From NCBI GenBank assembly GCA_016124655.1, contig WGNI01000002.1, positions 434,001 through 498,000 on the forward strand: DNA of 64,000 nt, written 5' to 3'. The stretch's first letter is position 1; the number at the start of each line of letters is the position of its first letter. Both the position numbers and the translations under genes were made by a program. This DNA is from Alphaproteobacteria bacterium. GTDB taxonomy: Bacteria; Pseudomonadota; Alphaproteobacteria; Caulobacterales; Aquidulcibacteraceae. Below are positions 26,395 to 36,977 of this stretch, in pieces. A model generated the notes under the pieces. It was not told where the DNA came from and searched no databases. It worked only from the letters and a program-made list of their open reading frames with translations.

Positions 26395-27488
26395 GCGCAC
26401 GGCTGGCGTTGATCGCAGCAGGCGGCACGGGCGGGCATTTGTTTCCCGCCGCGGCGTTCTGCACGGAGATGCAGAGCCGGGGCTGGCGCATCGTGCTGAT
26501 GACGGACGCGCGCGGGCGCAAATATGCGCAGAACTTTCCCGCCGACAGCATCGAAGACGTGCCGGCGGCGACGGTGCAGACGCTCAATCCGTTCGCAGCC
26601 GCGAATGCGGCGTTGAAAATCTGGCGCGGCATCGATGCGGCGCAAAAGCGGTTGCGCACGCTGAAGCCCGCGATGATCGCGGGGTTCGGCGGGTATCCTT
26701 CGCTGCCGGCGTTGTGGGCGGCGCGCGCGCAGAAGCGGCCGATCCTGATTCATGAACAGAATTCGGTGCTCGGCCGCGTCAATCGCGCGTTTGCGAAAGA
26801 CGCCGCGGCGGTGGCGTGCGGGTTCGACCGGCTGGAGCGGCTGCCGCCTGGCGCTGCGGCGCGCAAGTATGTCACCGGCAATCCGGTGCGGCCGGCGATC
26901 CTGGCGCTGCGCGATGCGCCGTATCCGATGCCGAGCGCGGGCGGGCCGCTGCATCTCTTGATCATCGGCGGCAGCCAGGGCGCGCGCGTGTTCGGCGATG
27001 TGATCCCGGAGGCGCTTGTCACGCTGCCGGACGGGTTGCGCGCGCGGTTGCGCGTGGCGCAGCAGGTGCGCGAGGAGCAGTGCGCGGACGTGCGCGCGCT
27101 TTACGCCGAGGCTGGCGTGCAAGCCGACGTGCAGCCCTTCTTCACCGACATGCCCGCGCGTCTGGGCGCGGCGCATCTGGTGATCGCGCGCGCCGGCGCC
27201 TCGACGGTGACGGAGCTGCAGGCGGTCGGCCGCCCGGCGATCCTGGTTCCGCTCAAGATCGCGGCGGACGACCATCAAAGCGTGAACGCCCAGAGCCTGG
27301 CGGAGGTCGGCGCGGCGGACATCATCGCGGAGGATGATTTCACGCCGGAGCAATTGTCTTCCGTGCTGCAGATGCGCGCGTCCGATCTGCACGGGCTCTC
27401 GGTGCGGGCCCAGGCCGCCCGCGCGGCGGGCAAGCCGGACGCGGCCCGCGCGCTCGCCGACTTGGCGGAACAGATCGCCGCGGGCTAG
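26391..27488 (+). CDS. murG: UDP-GlcNAc:lipid I GlcNAc transferase MurG
   Basis: The 365-residue GT28 enzyme has the N-terminal AAGGTGGHLFPA, GFGGYPSLPALWAA, LIHEQNSVLGRVNR, the C-domain GGSQGARVFGDVIPEAL and ARAGASTVTEL with LVPLKIAADDHQSVNA. It makes lipid II on the inner face of the membrane. GTG 26391 overlaps the ftsW stop. The TAG stop lies inside a long hairpin (27486-27538). Confidence 0.96.
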   Translation: MSARLALIAAGGTGGHLFPAAAFCTEMQSRGWRIVLMTDARGRKYAQNFPADSIEDVPAATVQTLNPFAAANAALKIWRGIDAAQKRLRTLKPAMIAGFGGYPSLPALWAARAQKRPILIHEQNSVLGRVNRAFAKDAAAVACGFDRLERLPPGAAARKYVTGNPVRPAILALRDAPYPMPSAGGPLHLLIIGGSQGARVFGDVIPEALVTLPDGLRARLRVAQQVREEQCADVRALYAEAGVQADVQPFFTDMPARLGAAHLVIARAGASTVTELQAVGRPAILVPLKIAADDHQSVNAQSLAEVGAADIIAEDDFTPEQLSSVLQMRASDLHGLSVRAQAARAAGKPDAARALADLAEQIAAG

Positions 27489-27538
27489 ACCCGTCCCCGG
27501 TTTGATTGGGTCCATCAAACCGGGACAAGACGGGTCTA
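27486..27538. promoter_or_regulatory. long hairpin at the murG stop
   Basis: Outer arms TAGACCCGT/ACGGGTCTA and inner arms CCCGGTTTGAT/ATCAAACCGGG make a long stem that includes the murG stop codon. With no T-run it is not a standard terminator. It may protect the upstream mRNA or reduce expression of the genes beyond, at the only large gap between murG and murC. Confidence 0.65.
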
Positions 27539-27549
27539 CATTTGGAGTG

Positions 27550-27598
27550 AGAGCGGTTCTCGTCCGAAAACCGATTCACACTTTTCGGGAACCGCTCT
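27550..27598. repeat. second long palindrome between murG and murC
   Basis: Arms AGAGCGGTTC/GAACCGCTCT enclose CCGAAAA/TTTTCGG. This AGAGCGGTT...AACCGCTCT layout resembles a palindrome family that, from memory, is common in alphaproteobacterial intergenic DNA. It lies 32 bases before murC and could affect read-through. Confidence 0.65.
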
Positions 27599-27630
27599 AG
27601 ACCTGTGTTGTTTCACGTCTGGGCGATTGC

Positions 27631-29046
27631 ATGCCGCTGATCCGTCACGTTCCTTTCGATGTCGGGCCCGTCCACTTCGTGGGCGTGGGCGGGATCGGCA
27701 TGTCCGGCATCGCCGAGGTGATGAAGACGCTCGGCTATGACGTACAGGGCTCGGACGCGCGCGAAAGCGCCAATACCGAACGCCTGCGGGGTTTGGGCGC
27801 GCGCATCATGATCGGGCACGATCCCGCCAATCTCGATGGCGCGGGCGTGGTGGTGGTGTCATCGGCGATCAAGGCGGGCAATCCAGAGATCGACGCTGCG
27901 CGCGCACGCGGGCTGCCGATCGTGCGGCGGGCGGAAATGCTCGCCGAGCTCATGCGGCTGAAGTGGACCGTGGCGATCGGGGGAACGCACGGCAAGACGA
28001 CGACGACCTCCATGGTCGCAGCGCTCCTGGAGGCGGGCGGCGTCGATCCCACTGTGATCAATGGCGGGGTGATCAACGCCTATGGATCGAACGCGCGCAT
28101 CGGCGAAGGCGATTGGATGGTGGTGGAGGCCGATGAAAGCGACGGCACGTTCACGCGCCTGCGCGCGACGGCCGTCATCGTCACCAATGCCGATCCCGAA
28201 CATCTCGATCATTACGGCACGGCGGAGGCCATGTACGAAGGCTATCGGGCGTTCGTGCAGAACATTCCGTTCTACGGCTTTGCGGTATTGTGCGTGGATC
28301 ATCCCCATGTGCGCCAGCTTGCGGACGCGGTGGTGGATCGCCGCGTCGTGTCTTACGGGTTTGGCGACGGCGCAGATGTACGCGCGCTCAATGTGCGCGC
28401 GGGCAAGGACGGCTCGACATTCGATGTGGTGGCGCGTCGGCGCGGCGAAGGGCCGGGCGTGACGCTGCATGATCTGTTTCTGCCGATGGCGGGCGCGCAC
28501 AATGTGCAGAACGCGGTGGCGGCGATCGCGGTGGCGCGCGAACTCGGCGTCAACGATGCGCAAATCCGCAAGGGTCTGCGGAAGTTCGGCGGCGTGAAGC
28601 GGCGCTTCTCGACGGTGGGCGAATGGAATGGCGTGCGCATCATCGACGATTACGGCCATCATCCGGTTGAGATCGCGGCAGTGCTCAAGGCTGCGCGCGA
28701 CATCTGCGACGGGCGCGTGATCGCGGTGGCGCAACCCCATCGCTATAGCAGGCTGCGCGATCTGTTCGATGAATTCGCGGCGTGCTTTGCGAATGCCGAT
28801 CTCGTCGCCATCGCCGACGTCTATCCCGCCGGTGAAAAGCCGATCGCGGGCGTGGACGCCGATGCGCTGATCGCGGCGATCGCCAAGACCGGCCATCGCG
28901 GCGCCAGCAAGCTGGCGAGCCTGGATGATTTGCCCGCGTTCGTGCGCGCGCACGCCAAGCCGGGCGATCTGGTGGTGTGTCTCGGCGCCGGCGACATCAC
29001 CGCGCACGCCAATGCGCTGGCGGAAAAGCTCGCGGCGGGAACCTGA
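27631..29046 (+). CDS. murC: UDP-MurNAc:L-alanine ligase MurC
   Basis: The 471-residue Mur ligase has [18 protein letters not shown] for UDP-MurNAc binding, the ATP loop [38 protein letters not shown] and [18 protein letters not shown]. It starts peptide stem synthesis. It is separated from murG by 142 bases with two hairpins, the loosest junction in the mur run apart from murE-murF. An Uma2 gene starts 19 bases after its stop. Confidence 0.96.
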   Translation: MPLIRHVPFDVGPVHFVGVGGIGMSGIAEVMKTLGYDVQGSDARESANTERLRGLGARIMIGHDPANLDGAGVVVVSSAIKAGNPEIDAARARGLPIVRRAEMLAELMRLKWTVAIGGTHGKTTTTSMVAALLEAGGVDPTVINGGVINAYGSNARIGEGDWMVVEADESDGTFTRLRATAVIVTNADPEHLDHYGTAEAMYEGYRAFVQNIPFYGFAVLCVDHPHVRQLADAVVDRRVVSYGFGDGADVRALNVRAGKDGSTFDVVARRRGEGPGVTLHDLFLPMAGAHNVQNAVAAIAVARELGVNDAQIRKGLRKFGGVKRRFSTVGEWNGVRIIDDYGHHPVEIAAVLKAARDICDGRVIAVAQPHRYSRLRDLFDEFAACFANADLVAIADVYPAGEKPIAGVDADALIAAIAKTGHRGASKLASLDDLPAFVRAHAKPGDLVVCLGAGDITAHANALAEKLAAGT

Positions 29047-29065
29047 GTGGGGTAGACTGACGGTT

Positions 29066-29647
29066 GTGAACGCTCCGCATCGCCCTGCGCCCGCCATGCC
29101 GACCGAACTGCGCTTCGACGTGGACGCTTATGTGCGCCTCGGCGAGAGCCGCGTGCTGGGCGAAACGGTTCGGCTTGAGCTGCTCAAGGGGAGGCTCATC
29201 GAAATGCCGAGCGAAGGCGATCTGCACATGTATGTGCGTCATAGATTGACCATGCTTCTCGCGACGGCGCTGCCGGCCCTGACGGCTGCAGGACTTTCCT
29301 TTATTTCAGACCCGACGGTACGCCTCTCCGAAGAAGACGCCGTCATCCCCGATCTCGTTATTGCGCCGCCGCCGCAGCGCACGGGGGGGTATCGCGCCGC
29401 GGACATCCGCCTTGTTATTGAAGTGGCGGTGTCGAGCGCAGACTACGATCGTTCGGTGAAGCGCGAGATTTACGCCGCAGCCGGGGTGCCGGTCTATTGG
29501 CTCGTAGAGCCGGAGGCAAAAGTGGTTCGCGTGTTTTCGCAACCGAAAGACGGCGCGTACGCTCAGGAAGCCGTGTTTGCGCCAGGGCAATCTCTTGCGC
29601 TGCATGCGACGCCGGGCGTCGCGTTCGATCCAGCGGACTTCATGTGA
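29066..29647 (+). CDS. Uma2-family (DUF820) protein inside the dcw cluster
   Basis: The 193-residue protein has the Uma2 restriction-endonuclease-like fold: [20 protein letters not shown], then [13 protein letters not shown] with the metal-binding Asp, [13 protein letters not shown] (Glu), the [20 protein letters not shown] signature, and RVFSQPKDG. The catalytic-type D/E residues are kept. Function of the family is largely unknown. GTG 29066 is used; ATG 29096 is an alternative. The stop overlaps the murB start (GTGA), so murB translation may depend on it. A second Uma2 gene is at 50192-50761. Confidence 0.88.
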   Translation: MNAPHRPAPAMPTELRFDVDAYVRLGESRVLGETVRLELLKGRLIEMPSEGDLHMYVRHRLTMLLATALPALTAAGLSFISDPTVRLSEEDAVIPDLVIAPPPQRTGGYRAADIRLVIEVAVSSADYDRSVKREIYAAAGVPVYWLVEPEAKVVRVFSQPKDGAYAQEAVFAPGQSLALHATPGVAFDPADFM

Positions 29648-30543
29648 GCGTTGCGGGTGTTCGCGGCGATCTGACGGAGCAAGCGGCGCTGGCGCCGTTT
29701 ACGTGGTTTCGCGTCGGCGGGCCGGCGGATGCGCTGTTCATTCCCGCCGATCGCGACGATCTTTCCGCGCTTCTGAAAGCGACGCCGGGCGATACGCCGA
29801 TCCTGCCGCTGGGCGTGGGCTCCAACGTGATCATTCGCGATGGCGGCGTTGAGGGCGTGGTCATTCGCTTGGCGGGGCGGGCATGGGCGCAAATCGAGGT
29901 ATTGGACGGCGCACGGATCAAGGCGGGGGCGGGCGCGCTTGATTCCATTGTGGCGAAAGCGGCGGCGAAAGCGGGGCTCGGCGGTCTGGAGTTTTTCGTC
30001 GGCGTGCCGGGCACGATCGGCGGCGCACTGACGATGAATGCGGGCTGCTACGGCCGGGAAACCAAAGACGTCTTGGTTGAAGCGACGGCAATGACGCGCG
30101 AGGGCGAGATTGTTGTTCTGTCGAACAAGGACTTCGGGTTCACGTACCGCAAGAATGCGCTTGAGCCCGGCCTGATCTTTCTCGACGCGACATTTCAAGG
30201 CGTGCCGGAAGAAGCCGACGATGTTGCAACCATGATGGCGGAAATCACCGCGCAGCGGGAAAATTCGCAGCCGATCCGGGAGAAAACCGGCGGCTCGACG
30301 TTCAAGAATCCGCCGGGCCATTCGGCGTGGAAATTGATCGATGAAGCCGGCATGCGCGGCGCGCGGCGCGGCGCTGCGCAGGTGTCGGAGAAGCACTGCA
30401 ATTTTCTGATCAATACAGGCGCTGCGACGGCTGCAGATATTGAAGGGCTCGGCGAAGATGTTCGCGCGGCGGTGAAACAACACGCCGGCGTCGACCTGCA
30501 CTGGGAGATCAAGCGGATCGGGCGGACGGAGCGCGTGCTTTAG
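29644..30543 (+). CDS. murB: UDP-N-acetylenolpyruvoylglucosamine reductase MurB
   Basis: The 299-residue FAD enzyme has [58 protein letters not shown], the [19 protein letters not shown] block, and [14 protein letters not shown]. It reduces UDP-GlcNAc-enolpyruvate to UDP-MurNAc using NADPH. GTG 29644 overlaps the Uma2 stop. Its stop overlaps by four bases the end of a convergent TIR-like gene. Confidence 0.95.
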   Translation: MSVAGVRGDLTEQAALAPFTWFRVGGPADALFIPADRDDLSALLKATPGDTPILPLGVGSNVIIRDGGVEGVVIRLAGRAWAQIEVLDGARIKAGAGALDSIVAKAAAKAGLGGLEFFVGVPGTIGGALTMNAGCYGRETKDVLVEATAMTREGEIVVLSNKDFGFTYRKNALEPGLIFLDATFQGVPEEADDVATMMAEITAQRENSQPIREKTGGSTFKNPPGHSAWKLIDEAGMRGARRGAAQVSEKHCNFLINTGAATAADIEGLGEDVRAAVKQHAGVDLHWEIKRIGRTERVL

Positions 30544-31082
30544 GTTTGCGTCACCGTCAAATAGGACCAGGCCAGCGCGTAGGCGAGCGCGCCGACAAGG
30601 ATCGTCGCCAAGACAAAGCGAAGGCCTTGCGCCGATGGCGGCGTGGGCGCGGCGACGGGGGCGGCATCATCGATCTGCGGCTCGGGCGGCGGCGTAGGCC
30701 CAGCGGCGCCGGAAAGCTGCGCCAACAGCGCGCGCCAGGGCTGCCAGGTTTGTCGCCCGGTCCAGCGAGAAAGATCGACAGGCGCTTGGCGGCCACGCAA
30801 TGGCAGGGACGATGCGTCGAGCCGCGCCACAGAAAGTTTTCCCGCCGCAACGGCGCGCCTCGCTAGCGCGCCGAGCCCCGGCGCGTGGCGCGCGTCGTTG
30901 CTCCACAGCACCAAAACCCGGTCGGCGCTTGCGACGGTTTGCGCCGCCGACGCGCGGCCGCGCGGGGAGGCTGCGCCCAGCACGGCGTCACGCACCTCAA
31001 ACCCCGCGGCGGCGAGCGCCTTGGCGATCAACGCTGCGCGCCCGCGCGCGCCCGGCGCGTGCGCGAGAAGAATGACGGTCAT
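30540..31082 (-). CDS. degenerate TIR-like membrane protein antisense in the dcw cluster
   Basis: The 180-residue protein begins [20 protein letters not shown] and has [24 protein letters not shown] and VDLSRW. These align in order with RVLVLWSGAS, GKLVPVMLDASAPP and ANLADW of the TIR protein at 54534-55409, so the domain is TIR-like. The FISY start and the conserved Glu of the (L/I)ExxL segment are missing ([10 protein letters not shown] instead), so NAD cleavage is unlikely. A Pro-rich linker and one C-terminal helix (about residues 155-173) follow. ATG 31082 avoids 18 basic residues. It faces murB and separates it from ddl. Confidence 0.65.
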   Translation of the reverse strand: MTVILLAHAPGARGRAALIAKALAAAGFEVRDAVLGAASPRGRASAAQTVASADRVLVLWSNDARHAPGLGALARRAVAAGKLSVARLDASSLPLRGRQAPVDLSRWTGRQTWQPWRALLAQLSGAAGPTPPPEPQIDDAAPVAAPTPPSAQGLRFVLATILVGALAYALAWSYLTVTQT

Positions 31083-31386
31083 GACGGCGCGCCTCCCAGG
31101 GACGCGGAACCTGCCGCTCACACGCAAGAAGCGCAATCAACCCAAGGCTTTGGGGTCAGCGGCTTGGCGGCGTGGCTAAAAGCTGTGCACGAGCGGCCTG
31201 CGCGGTGGGCGCCGTGCGGATGCGCGCAAGGCGTTGAAAAGGCTCGGAGCGGGCGCCGGAATTGTTGAACAGAGTGTGAAATGATACGAAAAATTCACTA
31301 TAAAAATCAATCCACAAAGCGCTCTCCAAACACGTTGCCTTAACCTCGACGCGGTTCATTCTGAAACAGCGTGTTGGGAGCGCGAG
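31083..31386. promoter_or_regulatory. AT-rich promoter region of ddl-ftsQAZ with inverted repeat
   Basis: This 304-base gene-free stretch is divergent between the TIR-like gene and ddl. It holds an unusually AT-rich segment (about 31265-31315) with TATAAAAATC and the inverted repeat GTGAA-N13-TTCAC at 31276-31298. It is the best candidate for an internal promoter that drives ddl, ftsQ and ftsA. No exact -35/-10 pair with good spacing can be assigned. Confidence 0.45.
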
Positions 31387-32301
31387 ATGGCCAAAGTGGC
31401 GGTGTTGCTTGGGGGCTTGAGCCCGGAACGGCAGGTCAGCCTGTCGTCTGGCGATCAGTGCGCCAAGGCGCTGGCGACGCTTGGCCATGCGGTGACGCGC
31501 ATCGACCCGCAGGACGGCGACTGGATCGCGCAGCTCACCGCCGCCGGACCGGACGCGGTGTTCAACGCGCTGCATGGCGAATGGGGCGAGGACGGCCGCA
31601 TCCAGGGCGTGCTCGATTATCTGCGCCTGCCCTACACGCATTCGGGCGTGCTGGCCTCGGCGTTGGCGATCGACAAGGACAAGTCGAAGGCGGTGTTCGC
31701 CCATGCCGGCCTGCCGCTGGCCAAGGGCATCTTGATGCACCGCCTCGAGGCGGCGAAGGCGCATCCGCTGCCCGTGCCCTATGTGGTCAAGCCGAACGCA
31801 CAGGGCTCTTCCGTCGGCGTGTTCATCGTGCGCGAAGGCGCCAACCGGCCGCCGGAGCAATTGCTCGATCCCGATTGGGCGTTCGGCGACGAGGTGCTGG
31901 TCGAGGAATTCATTCCCGGAAAAGAGCTGACCACGGCGGTGATGCATGGCCGCGGCGCGCTGGCGGTGACCGAGATCGTGCCGGCCGGGGAATGGTACGA
32001 TTATGACGCCAAATACGCTGCGGGCGGCTCGCGTCATGAGCTGCCGGCGCAAATCCCGGATGTGGTGACACAGCGGTGCCTTCGGGTCGCGGAGCAGGCG
32101 CACGCCGCGCTCGGCTGCCGCGGCGTGACGCGATCTGACTTTCGCTACGACCCTGTTCACGATCGGCTCATTCTTTTGGAGGTGAATACGCAGCCCGGCA
32201 TGACGCCGACGTCCCTGGTTCCGGAACAGGCGGCGCATGTGGGCATGAGCTTTACGGATTTGGTGGGCTGGATCCTGGAGGACGCGTCATGGCCGCGGTG
32301 A
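31387..32301 (+). CDS. ddl: D-alanine:D-alanine ligase
   Basis: The 304-residue ATP-grasp enzyme has [82 protein letters not shown] and [20 protein letters not shown]. It makes the D-Ala-D-Ala dipeptide used by MurF. Its last 13 bases overlap ftsQ. The upstream region holds the likely promoter for the downstream division genes. Confidence 0.96.
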   Translation: MAKVAVLLGGLSPERQVSLSSGDQCAKALATLGHAVTRIDPQDGDWIAQLTAAGPDAVFNALHGEWGEDGRIQGVLDYLRLPYTHSGVLASALAIDKDKSKAVFAHAGLPLAKGILMHRLEAAKAHPLPVPYVVKPNAQGSSVGVFIVREGANRPPEQLLDPDWAFGDEVLVEEFIPGKELTTAVMHGRGALAVTEIVPAGEWYDYDAKYAAGGSRHELPAQIPDVVTQRCLRVAEQAHAALGCRGVTRSDFRYDPVHDRLILLEVNTQPGMTPTSLVPEQAAHVGMSFTDLVGWILEDASWPR

Positions 32302-33215
32302 GAGCGCGCCGGCAATCGCGTGGCGGCAAAGAACCGCCGCGGCGCTACGTGCCGCCGCCGCCGACGCGCGGCGTGCCGCGGCTCGCCGCGATCAAGATGA
32401 ATGGCGCGTTCGCCGGCGTGGATGCGCCGAAGGTGACCAAGCGCGGCCTCGGCGGCGTGTTGGCGAGCGCGGTGCTCTTGTGCGGCACGGCGATGGCGGG
32501 CGCGACCTGGATCGGCGGTTCGCTGTTTGATGCGCGCGAAGCCTTCGCGCTCGGCGGCGACGCGCTGGCGACGCAGGCGGGCTTTGCGGTGCGCGACATC
32601 AAGGTCGATGGCGTGGCCGGCGCGCGCGCGGAGGAAATCCGCGAGATGGTGATGCCGCCGCAGCGCGGATCGCTGCTTTCGGCCGAGCCGGAAGACGTCA
32701 AGGCGCGCGTGGAAAGCCTGGACTGGGTGGAAAGCGCGCATGTGCGCCGGCTGTGGCCGTCCACCGTGCAGATCGAAGTCGCGCGGCGCCGCGCGGTTGC
32801 GCGCTGGCAGGAAAACGGCGCGGTGACGCTGATTGATGTCGCGGGCGAGCGGGTGATGGCGGAACGCGCCGCCGATCGCCGCGATTTGCCATTGGTGGTG
32901 GGGCGCGGCGCGGGGCCTGCGTCGGCGGATGTGCTGCGCGCGCTGGAGGAAGCGCCGGAGCTGCGCCGGCGCACGCGCGCGCTGGTGCGCATCGCCGACC
33001 GGCGCTGGAACATCGAACTGAAAACCGGCATCGCCATCGCGCTGCCCGAACACGGCGCCGACGCGGCGATTGCGCAGCTGGAGACGCTGCAGGCGGAGTA
33101 CGCGCTGTTGGATCGCCCGCTGTCGCGCATCGATCTGCGCGCGCAGGGGCGGATCGCGGTGTCGGTGCATCCCCAGCTCGCCGGCGGGGTCTATGATTGG
33201 GCGCGGGGCGCCTGA
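32289..33215 (+). CDS. ftsQ: cell division protein FtsQ
   Basis: The 308-residue bitopic protein has a basic, Pro-rich cytoplasmic tail (about 50 residues), one membrane helix (about 53-75), and a POTRA domain starting [19 protein letters not shown]. The FtsQ/DivIB region follows ([20 protein letters not shown], then [11 protein letters not shown]). It recruits FtsL/FtsB at the septum. ATG 32289 lies inside the end of ddl, an overlap of 13 bases. Confidence 0.93.
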   Translation: MAAVRARRQSRGGKEPPRRYVPPPPTRGVPRLAAIKMNGAFAGVDAPKVTKRGLGGVLASAVLLCGTAMAGATWIGGSLFDAREAFALGGDALATQAGFAVRDIKVDGVAGARAEEIREMVMPPQRGSLLSAEPEDVKARVESLDWVESAHVRRLWPSTVQIEVARRRAVARWQENGAVTLIDVAGERVMAERAADRRDLPLVVGRGAGPASADVLRALEEAPELRRRTRALVRIADRRWNIELKTGIAIALPEHGADAAIAQLETLQAEYALLDRPLSRIDLRAQGRIAVSVHPQLAGGVYDWARGA

Positions 33216-33216
33216 G

Positions 33217-34548
33217 ATGGGGTCCGCCGCCTCCCTCCTTGATGCCGCGCAGGGCGCGCCGTCGGCGCGGCCGGCGCTGCACGCGCGCGCCTGCGCGCTG
33301 GATGTGGGGGTGTCGAAGACGGCCTGCCTGATCGGGGCGGAAAAACCCTCGCCGCGGAACGCGCACGCCTCGCCGATCCTGTTGGAAGGGTTGGCGCTGG
33401 AGAACGCGCCGGGGTTCGCCAGCGGCAAGGGCGCGGATTTCGACGCCTGCGCGCGGTCGATCCGCATTGCGCTCGATGAGGCCGAACGCGGCGCGGGCGG
33501 GGCGGTTTCGCACGTCACTCTGAGTTATTCCGGCCCTGGCCTGCGCGGACGCATCGTGCGCGGGGGGGTCAAGGTGCGCGCGGCCGGCGTTGGTCCGCGG
33601 GAAGCGCGCGCGGCGCTCGCCGCGGCGCTGCAATCGGCGCCTGCGCCTGGGTGCGCGGCGCTGCATGTGCTGCCGATCGGCTACGCCATCGACGGCGGCG
33701 AGCTGATCCCGGATCCGCGCGGCATGCCGGCGCGCTGGCTGGAGGCGGAGGTGTGTCTCGTGACCGCGCCAGCGCCGGCGGTGGAGGCGTTGAAACGCTG
33801 CGCCCGCGGCGCAGGCGCAGCGACCGATGCCGTGATCGCGGGCCCGTTCGCGGCAGGGCTGGCGTGCACGACCGATGACGAACGCGACGCCGGCGTGCTG
33901 ACGATCGATCTGGGCGCGGGCGGGACCGGCGCTGCGGTGTTCGCGGAAGGCTGCCTGGTGCATCTGGAGCACATCCCGATGGGCGGGGCGCGGATCACGC
34001 GCGACATCGCCAAGCGGCTGGAGACGACGTTCGCTGTGGCGGAGCGCGCCAAGCTGCTGTTCGGCTGCGTCGGCGGCGGGTTCGATCCGCGCGAGGCGAT
34101 CGAGGCGCCGCGTCTGGGCGCGGATGGGCGGCTTGAATCCTATGCCGCGCCGCGCGGCCTTCTGGCTGACGCGATTTCGCTCAGGCTGGCGGAGATATTC
34201 TCCGCCGTGCGCGCCTCGGTGAACGCAGCCGCCCTGGGCGGGCAGCGCACGCCGCGCCGCGCCGTGCTGGTCGGCGGCGGCGCCTTGCTGCCGGGCGCAG
34301 CGGAGTTCGCGGCGGACTATCTTGGCCTGCCGACGCGGGTCGGCGCGCTGCATGCGATGCGCGATTATGACCAATTGGGCGCCAGTCCCGCATTCGCGGC
34401 GTCGGCGGGCGTGCTCGGCTGGCGGCTGGCGCAGACCGACTTCTATATCGACGACGAGCGCCCGAGCGAGCCATCGCTGCGCGAACTGGGCGCAGGCGCG
34501 GCTGCGGCCGCCACGCGCGCCTGGGGCTGGCTGAAGCAAAACTTCTGA
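33217..34548 (+). CDS. ftsA: cell division protein FtsA
   Basis: The 443-residue actin-like ATPase has the phosphate-1 region [14 protein letters not shown], the phosphate-2 region [15 protein letters not shown], the adenosine motif [16 protein letters not shown] and the typical [16 protein letters not shown]. The C-terminus ends [11 protein letters not shown], an amphipathic membrane-targeting helix. It tethers FtsZ to the membrane. ATG 33217 lies one base after the ftsQ stop. The N-terminal 25 residues are not conserved in the family. Confidence 0.94.
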   Translation: MGSAASLLDAAQGAPSARPALHARACALDVGVSKTACLIGAEKPSPRNAHASPILLEGLALENAPGFASGKGADFDACARSIRIALDEAERGAGGAVSHVTLSYSGPGLRGRIVRGGVKVRAAGVGPREARAALAAALQSAPAPGCAALHVLPIGYAIDGGELIPDPRGMPARWLEAEVCLVTAPAPAVEALKRCARGAGAATDAVIAGPFAAGLACTTDDERDAGVLTIDLGAGGTGAAVFAEGCLVHLEHIPMGGARITRDIAKRLETTFAVAERAKLLFGCVGGGFDPREAIEAPRLGADGRLESYAAPRGLLADAISLRLAEIFSAVRASVNAAALGGQRTPRRAVLVGGGALLPGAAEFAADYLGLPTRVGALHAMRDYDQLGASPAFAASAGVLGWRLAQTDFYIDDERPSEPSLRELGAGAAAAATRAWGWLKQNF

Positions 34549-34654
34549 CATTTCATGGACCGAGAGCCATGAATGCGCACGCCAGCCCTGGAAAACCCTT
34601 AGTTTCGCTGCAACATTGGAATCAGGCGAAGATCGAGCCGGAGTTTCCTCGGCC

Positions 34655-35971
34655 ATGGACCATTTCAATTCGTCCGCGCTTCAAGAATTGAGACCGCGCA
34701 TCGTCGTGTTCGGCGTGGGCGGAGCGGGCGGCAACGCAGTCAACAACATGATCGAGGCGCGCCTGCAGGGCGTGGAGTTCGTCGTCGCCAACACCGACGC
34801 GCAGGCGCTGACGCGCGCGAAGACGCCCAATCGCGTGCAGCTTGGACAATCCATCACCGAGGGTCTGGGCGCGGGCGCGCGCCCGGAAGTCGGCAAGGCG
34901 GCGGCGCAGGAAAGCACGTCGGAAATCGTTGAGCTGCTGGACGGCGCGCACATGGTGTTCGTTGCGGCCGGCATGGGCGGGGGCACCGGCACGGGCGCTG
35001 CGCCCGTGATTGCGCGCACGGCGCGCGAACGCGGCGTGCTCACCATCGCGGTCGTGACCAAGCCGTTCCATTTCGAAGGCCAGCGCCGCATGGTGCTGGC
35101 GGAAGCGGGCGTGCAGGAATTGCGCAAGCATGTCGACACGCTGATCGTTATCCCTAACCAGAACCTTTTCCGGATCGCCAACGAGCACACCACGTTCGCC
35201 GAAGCGTTCCAGATGGCTGACCAGGTGCTCTATTCCGGCGTGCGCGGCGTTACCGATCTGATGGTGATGCCGGGTCTCATCAATCTCGACTTCGCCGATG
35301 TGCGCACGGTGATGGCCGAGATGGGCACCGCCATGATGGGCACGGGCGAAGGCGAAGGGCCGAACCGCGCGCTCGACGCCGCGCATGGCGCGATCACCAA
35401 TCCGCTGCTGGACATTGTGTCGATGCGCGGCGCCAAGGGCGTGCTGATCAACATCACCGGCGGGTTCGACATGACGCTCTACGAGGTCGATGCGGCGGCG
35501 AATGAAATTCGCGCCGAGGTCGATCCCAACGCCAACATCATCCTGGGCTCGACATTTGACGAGCAATTGGAGGGCCGCATCCGCGTGTCGGTGGTGGCCA
35601 CGGGCATCGACGATGACGCGATCGTGTCGCAGCAGACCGTCGTGCAGCCGGCGCGGCGCGCGGCAGACGCCCCGGCGCCGCGGCGGTTTTCCGCGCCCAG
35701 CGCTGAGCCGCAGCCCGATCACCAGCGCGCAGCGTTCACGCCGATCGATGAAGATCGCCCCAGCTTTGCGATGGAAGAGGCCGGCGAGCGCGGCGGCAAG
35801 GGCTTCAATCTGTTCGGGTGGATGAAGTCCGGCGCGCAGGCGCAGGAAGAGCCTCCGCCTGCGCGAGAGCCTGTTCGCGAGAGCCCGCGCATCACGCCAG
35901 TGGAAGACGTGCAGCCGGAAGACGAGCTTGAAATCCCCGCCTTCCTGCGCCGGCAGATGAACCCGCGCTAG
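34655..35971 (+). CDS. ftsZ: cell division protein FtsZ
   Basis: The 438-residue tubulin-like GTPase has [25 protein letters not shown], the GTP-binding GMGGGTGTG at 106-114, the T7 loop region [15 protein letters not shown], and [22 protein letters not shown] Pro/Glu-rich linker leads to the conserved C-terminal peptide [12 protein letters not shown] that binds FtsA. The 106-base gap after ftsA may hold a separate promoter, as in Caulobacter. The linker is shorter than in C. crescentus FtsZ. Confidence 0.97.
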   Translation: MDHFNSSALQELRPRIVVFGVGGAGGNAVNNMIEARLQGVEFVVANTDAQALTRAKTPNRVQLGQSITEGLGAGARPEVGKAAAQESTSEIVELLDGAHMVFVAAGMGGGTGTGAAPVIARTARERGVLTIAVVTKPFHFEGQRRMVLAEAGVQELRKHVDTLIVIPNQNLFRIANEHTTFAEAFQMADQVLYSGVRGVTDLMVMPGLINLDFADVRTVMAEMGTAMMGTGEGEGPNRALDAAHGAITNPLLDIVSMRGAKGVLINITGGFDMTLYEVDAAANEIRAEVDPNANIILGSTFDEQLEGRIRVSVVATGIDDDAIVSQQTVVQPARRAADAPAPRRFSAPSAEPQPDHQRAAFTPIDEDRPSFAMEEAGERGGKGFNLFGWMKSGAQAQEEPPPAREPVRESPRITPVEDVQPEDELEIPAFLRRQMNPR

Positions 35972-36000
35972 CGCGAAATCTCATTCGTGGGGTCGCTGAC

Positions 36001-36912
36001 ATGCGCGTCGCGCTGGTGTGCTTCTGTCTCGCCCTGATTTGGGTCCCGATCGGTACTGCGCACGCCCAATCCACGCCGGACGAACAGGCCGCACGCGAAT
36101 CCGCTTGCGATGCGGGCATCGTTGCGCAGTGCGCGGCGGCAGCCCGCGTCTTCATCGGCGCTGATCCGGCGCGCGCGAAACGTTTTCTGGATCGCGGTTG
36201 CGCGGGCGGCGACCGTAGGGCCTGCGGCGCGTTGGGTCTGATGCTTGTCAGCGGCGATCAGAGCGACCGCGACTATGCGCGCGCCGCGCCGCTCTTGGCC
36301 GCAGCGTGCGACGAAGGCATGGGCGCGGCGTGCGGATCGCTGTCCAATATGTTGTTTCTGGGCGTCGGCGTTGAACAAGACCACGCAGCAGCGCTGACGC
36401 GCGCAGACCAAGGCTGTGCTGTGCACGACGCTAGATCCTGCATGGCGTTCGGCCTGCATCTGTCCGCCGGAGACGTCTATCCCCGCGATTTTCGCCGCGC
36501 CGGTCCAGCGCTGCGCGAGGCATGCGCTGCGAGAGAAAGCGAAGCCTGCGGGATGTTGGAGAATGCAGCCAGCGCGGTGGCTTCCGGCGAACAGCCCGGC
36601 CTTGAGCGCGCCGCTGCGCTCGATTGGTTCGGCGCGGCGTGTCAAGGCGGGCGCCCGCGGGCTTGCGGTGTGGCTGGCGCGTTTCTGTCGGAAGGCTTGT
36701 TCGGACCTGCCGATCCTGAAAGCGGCGCGGCGATGTTCCAGCGCGGCTGCGACCTCGATCACGCCATGAGTTGCGCGTCTCTGGCTGAGGCCTTTCGAAG
36801 CGGACGCGGCGTGCCGCGCGACGCCGCTCAGGCGCGCGCCTTCGCCGAACGCGCACTTGCACTCGAGCCGGGCCATGAAGACGCTTTGCGCACTTTGCGC
36901 CGGCTTCGGTGA
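36001..36912 (+). CDS. secreted Sel1-like, cysteine-rich repeat protein
   Basis: The 303-residue protein has a signal peptide (MRVALVCFCLALIWVPIGTA, cleavage near HAQ). About seven Sel1-like helical repeats follow, most with a Cys pair (CAGGDRRACGALGLML, CDEGMGAACGSLSNML, CQGGRPRACGVAGAFL, CDLDHAMSCASLAEAF). The paired Cys spacing resembles Hcp-type proteins with disulfide-linked repeats, so it probably folds in the periplasm. It starts 29 bases after ftsZ on the same strand. Function unknown; a scaffold or peptidoglycan role is possible. Confidence 0.82.
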   Translation: MRVALVCFCLALIWVPIGTAHAQSTPDEQAARESACDAGIVAQCAAAARVFIGADPARAKRFLDRGCAGGDRRACGALGLMLVSGDQSDRDYARAAPLLAAACDEGMGAACGSLSNMLFLGVGVEQDHAAALTRADQGCAVHDARSCMAFGLHLSAGDVYPRDFRRAGPALREACAARESEACGMLENAASAVASGEQPGLERAAALDWFGAACQGGRPRACGVAGAFLSEGLFGPADPESGAAMFQRGCDLDHAMSCASLAEAFRSGRGVPRDAAQARAFAERALALEPGHEDALRTLRRLR

Positions 36913-36977
36913 TCGTCGCCAAACGGAAAACCTTGCGACGCCCTGACGCCCCGCCACGCGGGCGGAATGGACGCCTA

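Noticed and set aside
29497-30543. Longer murB starting inside the Uma2 gene
   Set aside because: The added 49 residues are the out-of-frame Uma2 sequence; GTG 29644 gives the normal MurB length and a GTGA junction.
32698-34668. 656-codon minus frame over ftsQ and ftsA
   Set aside because: Antisense of two clear division genes, with low-complexity Arg/Ala/Pro composition.
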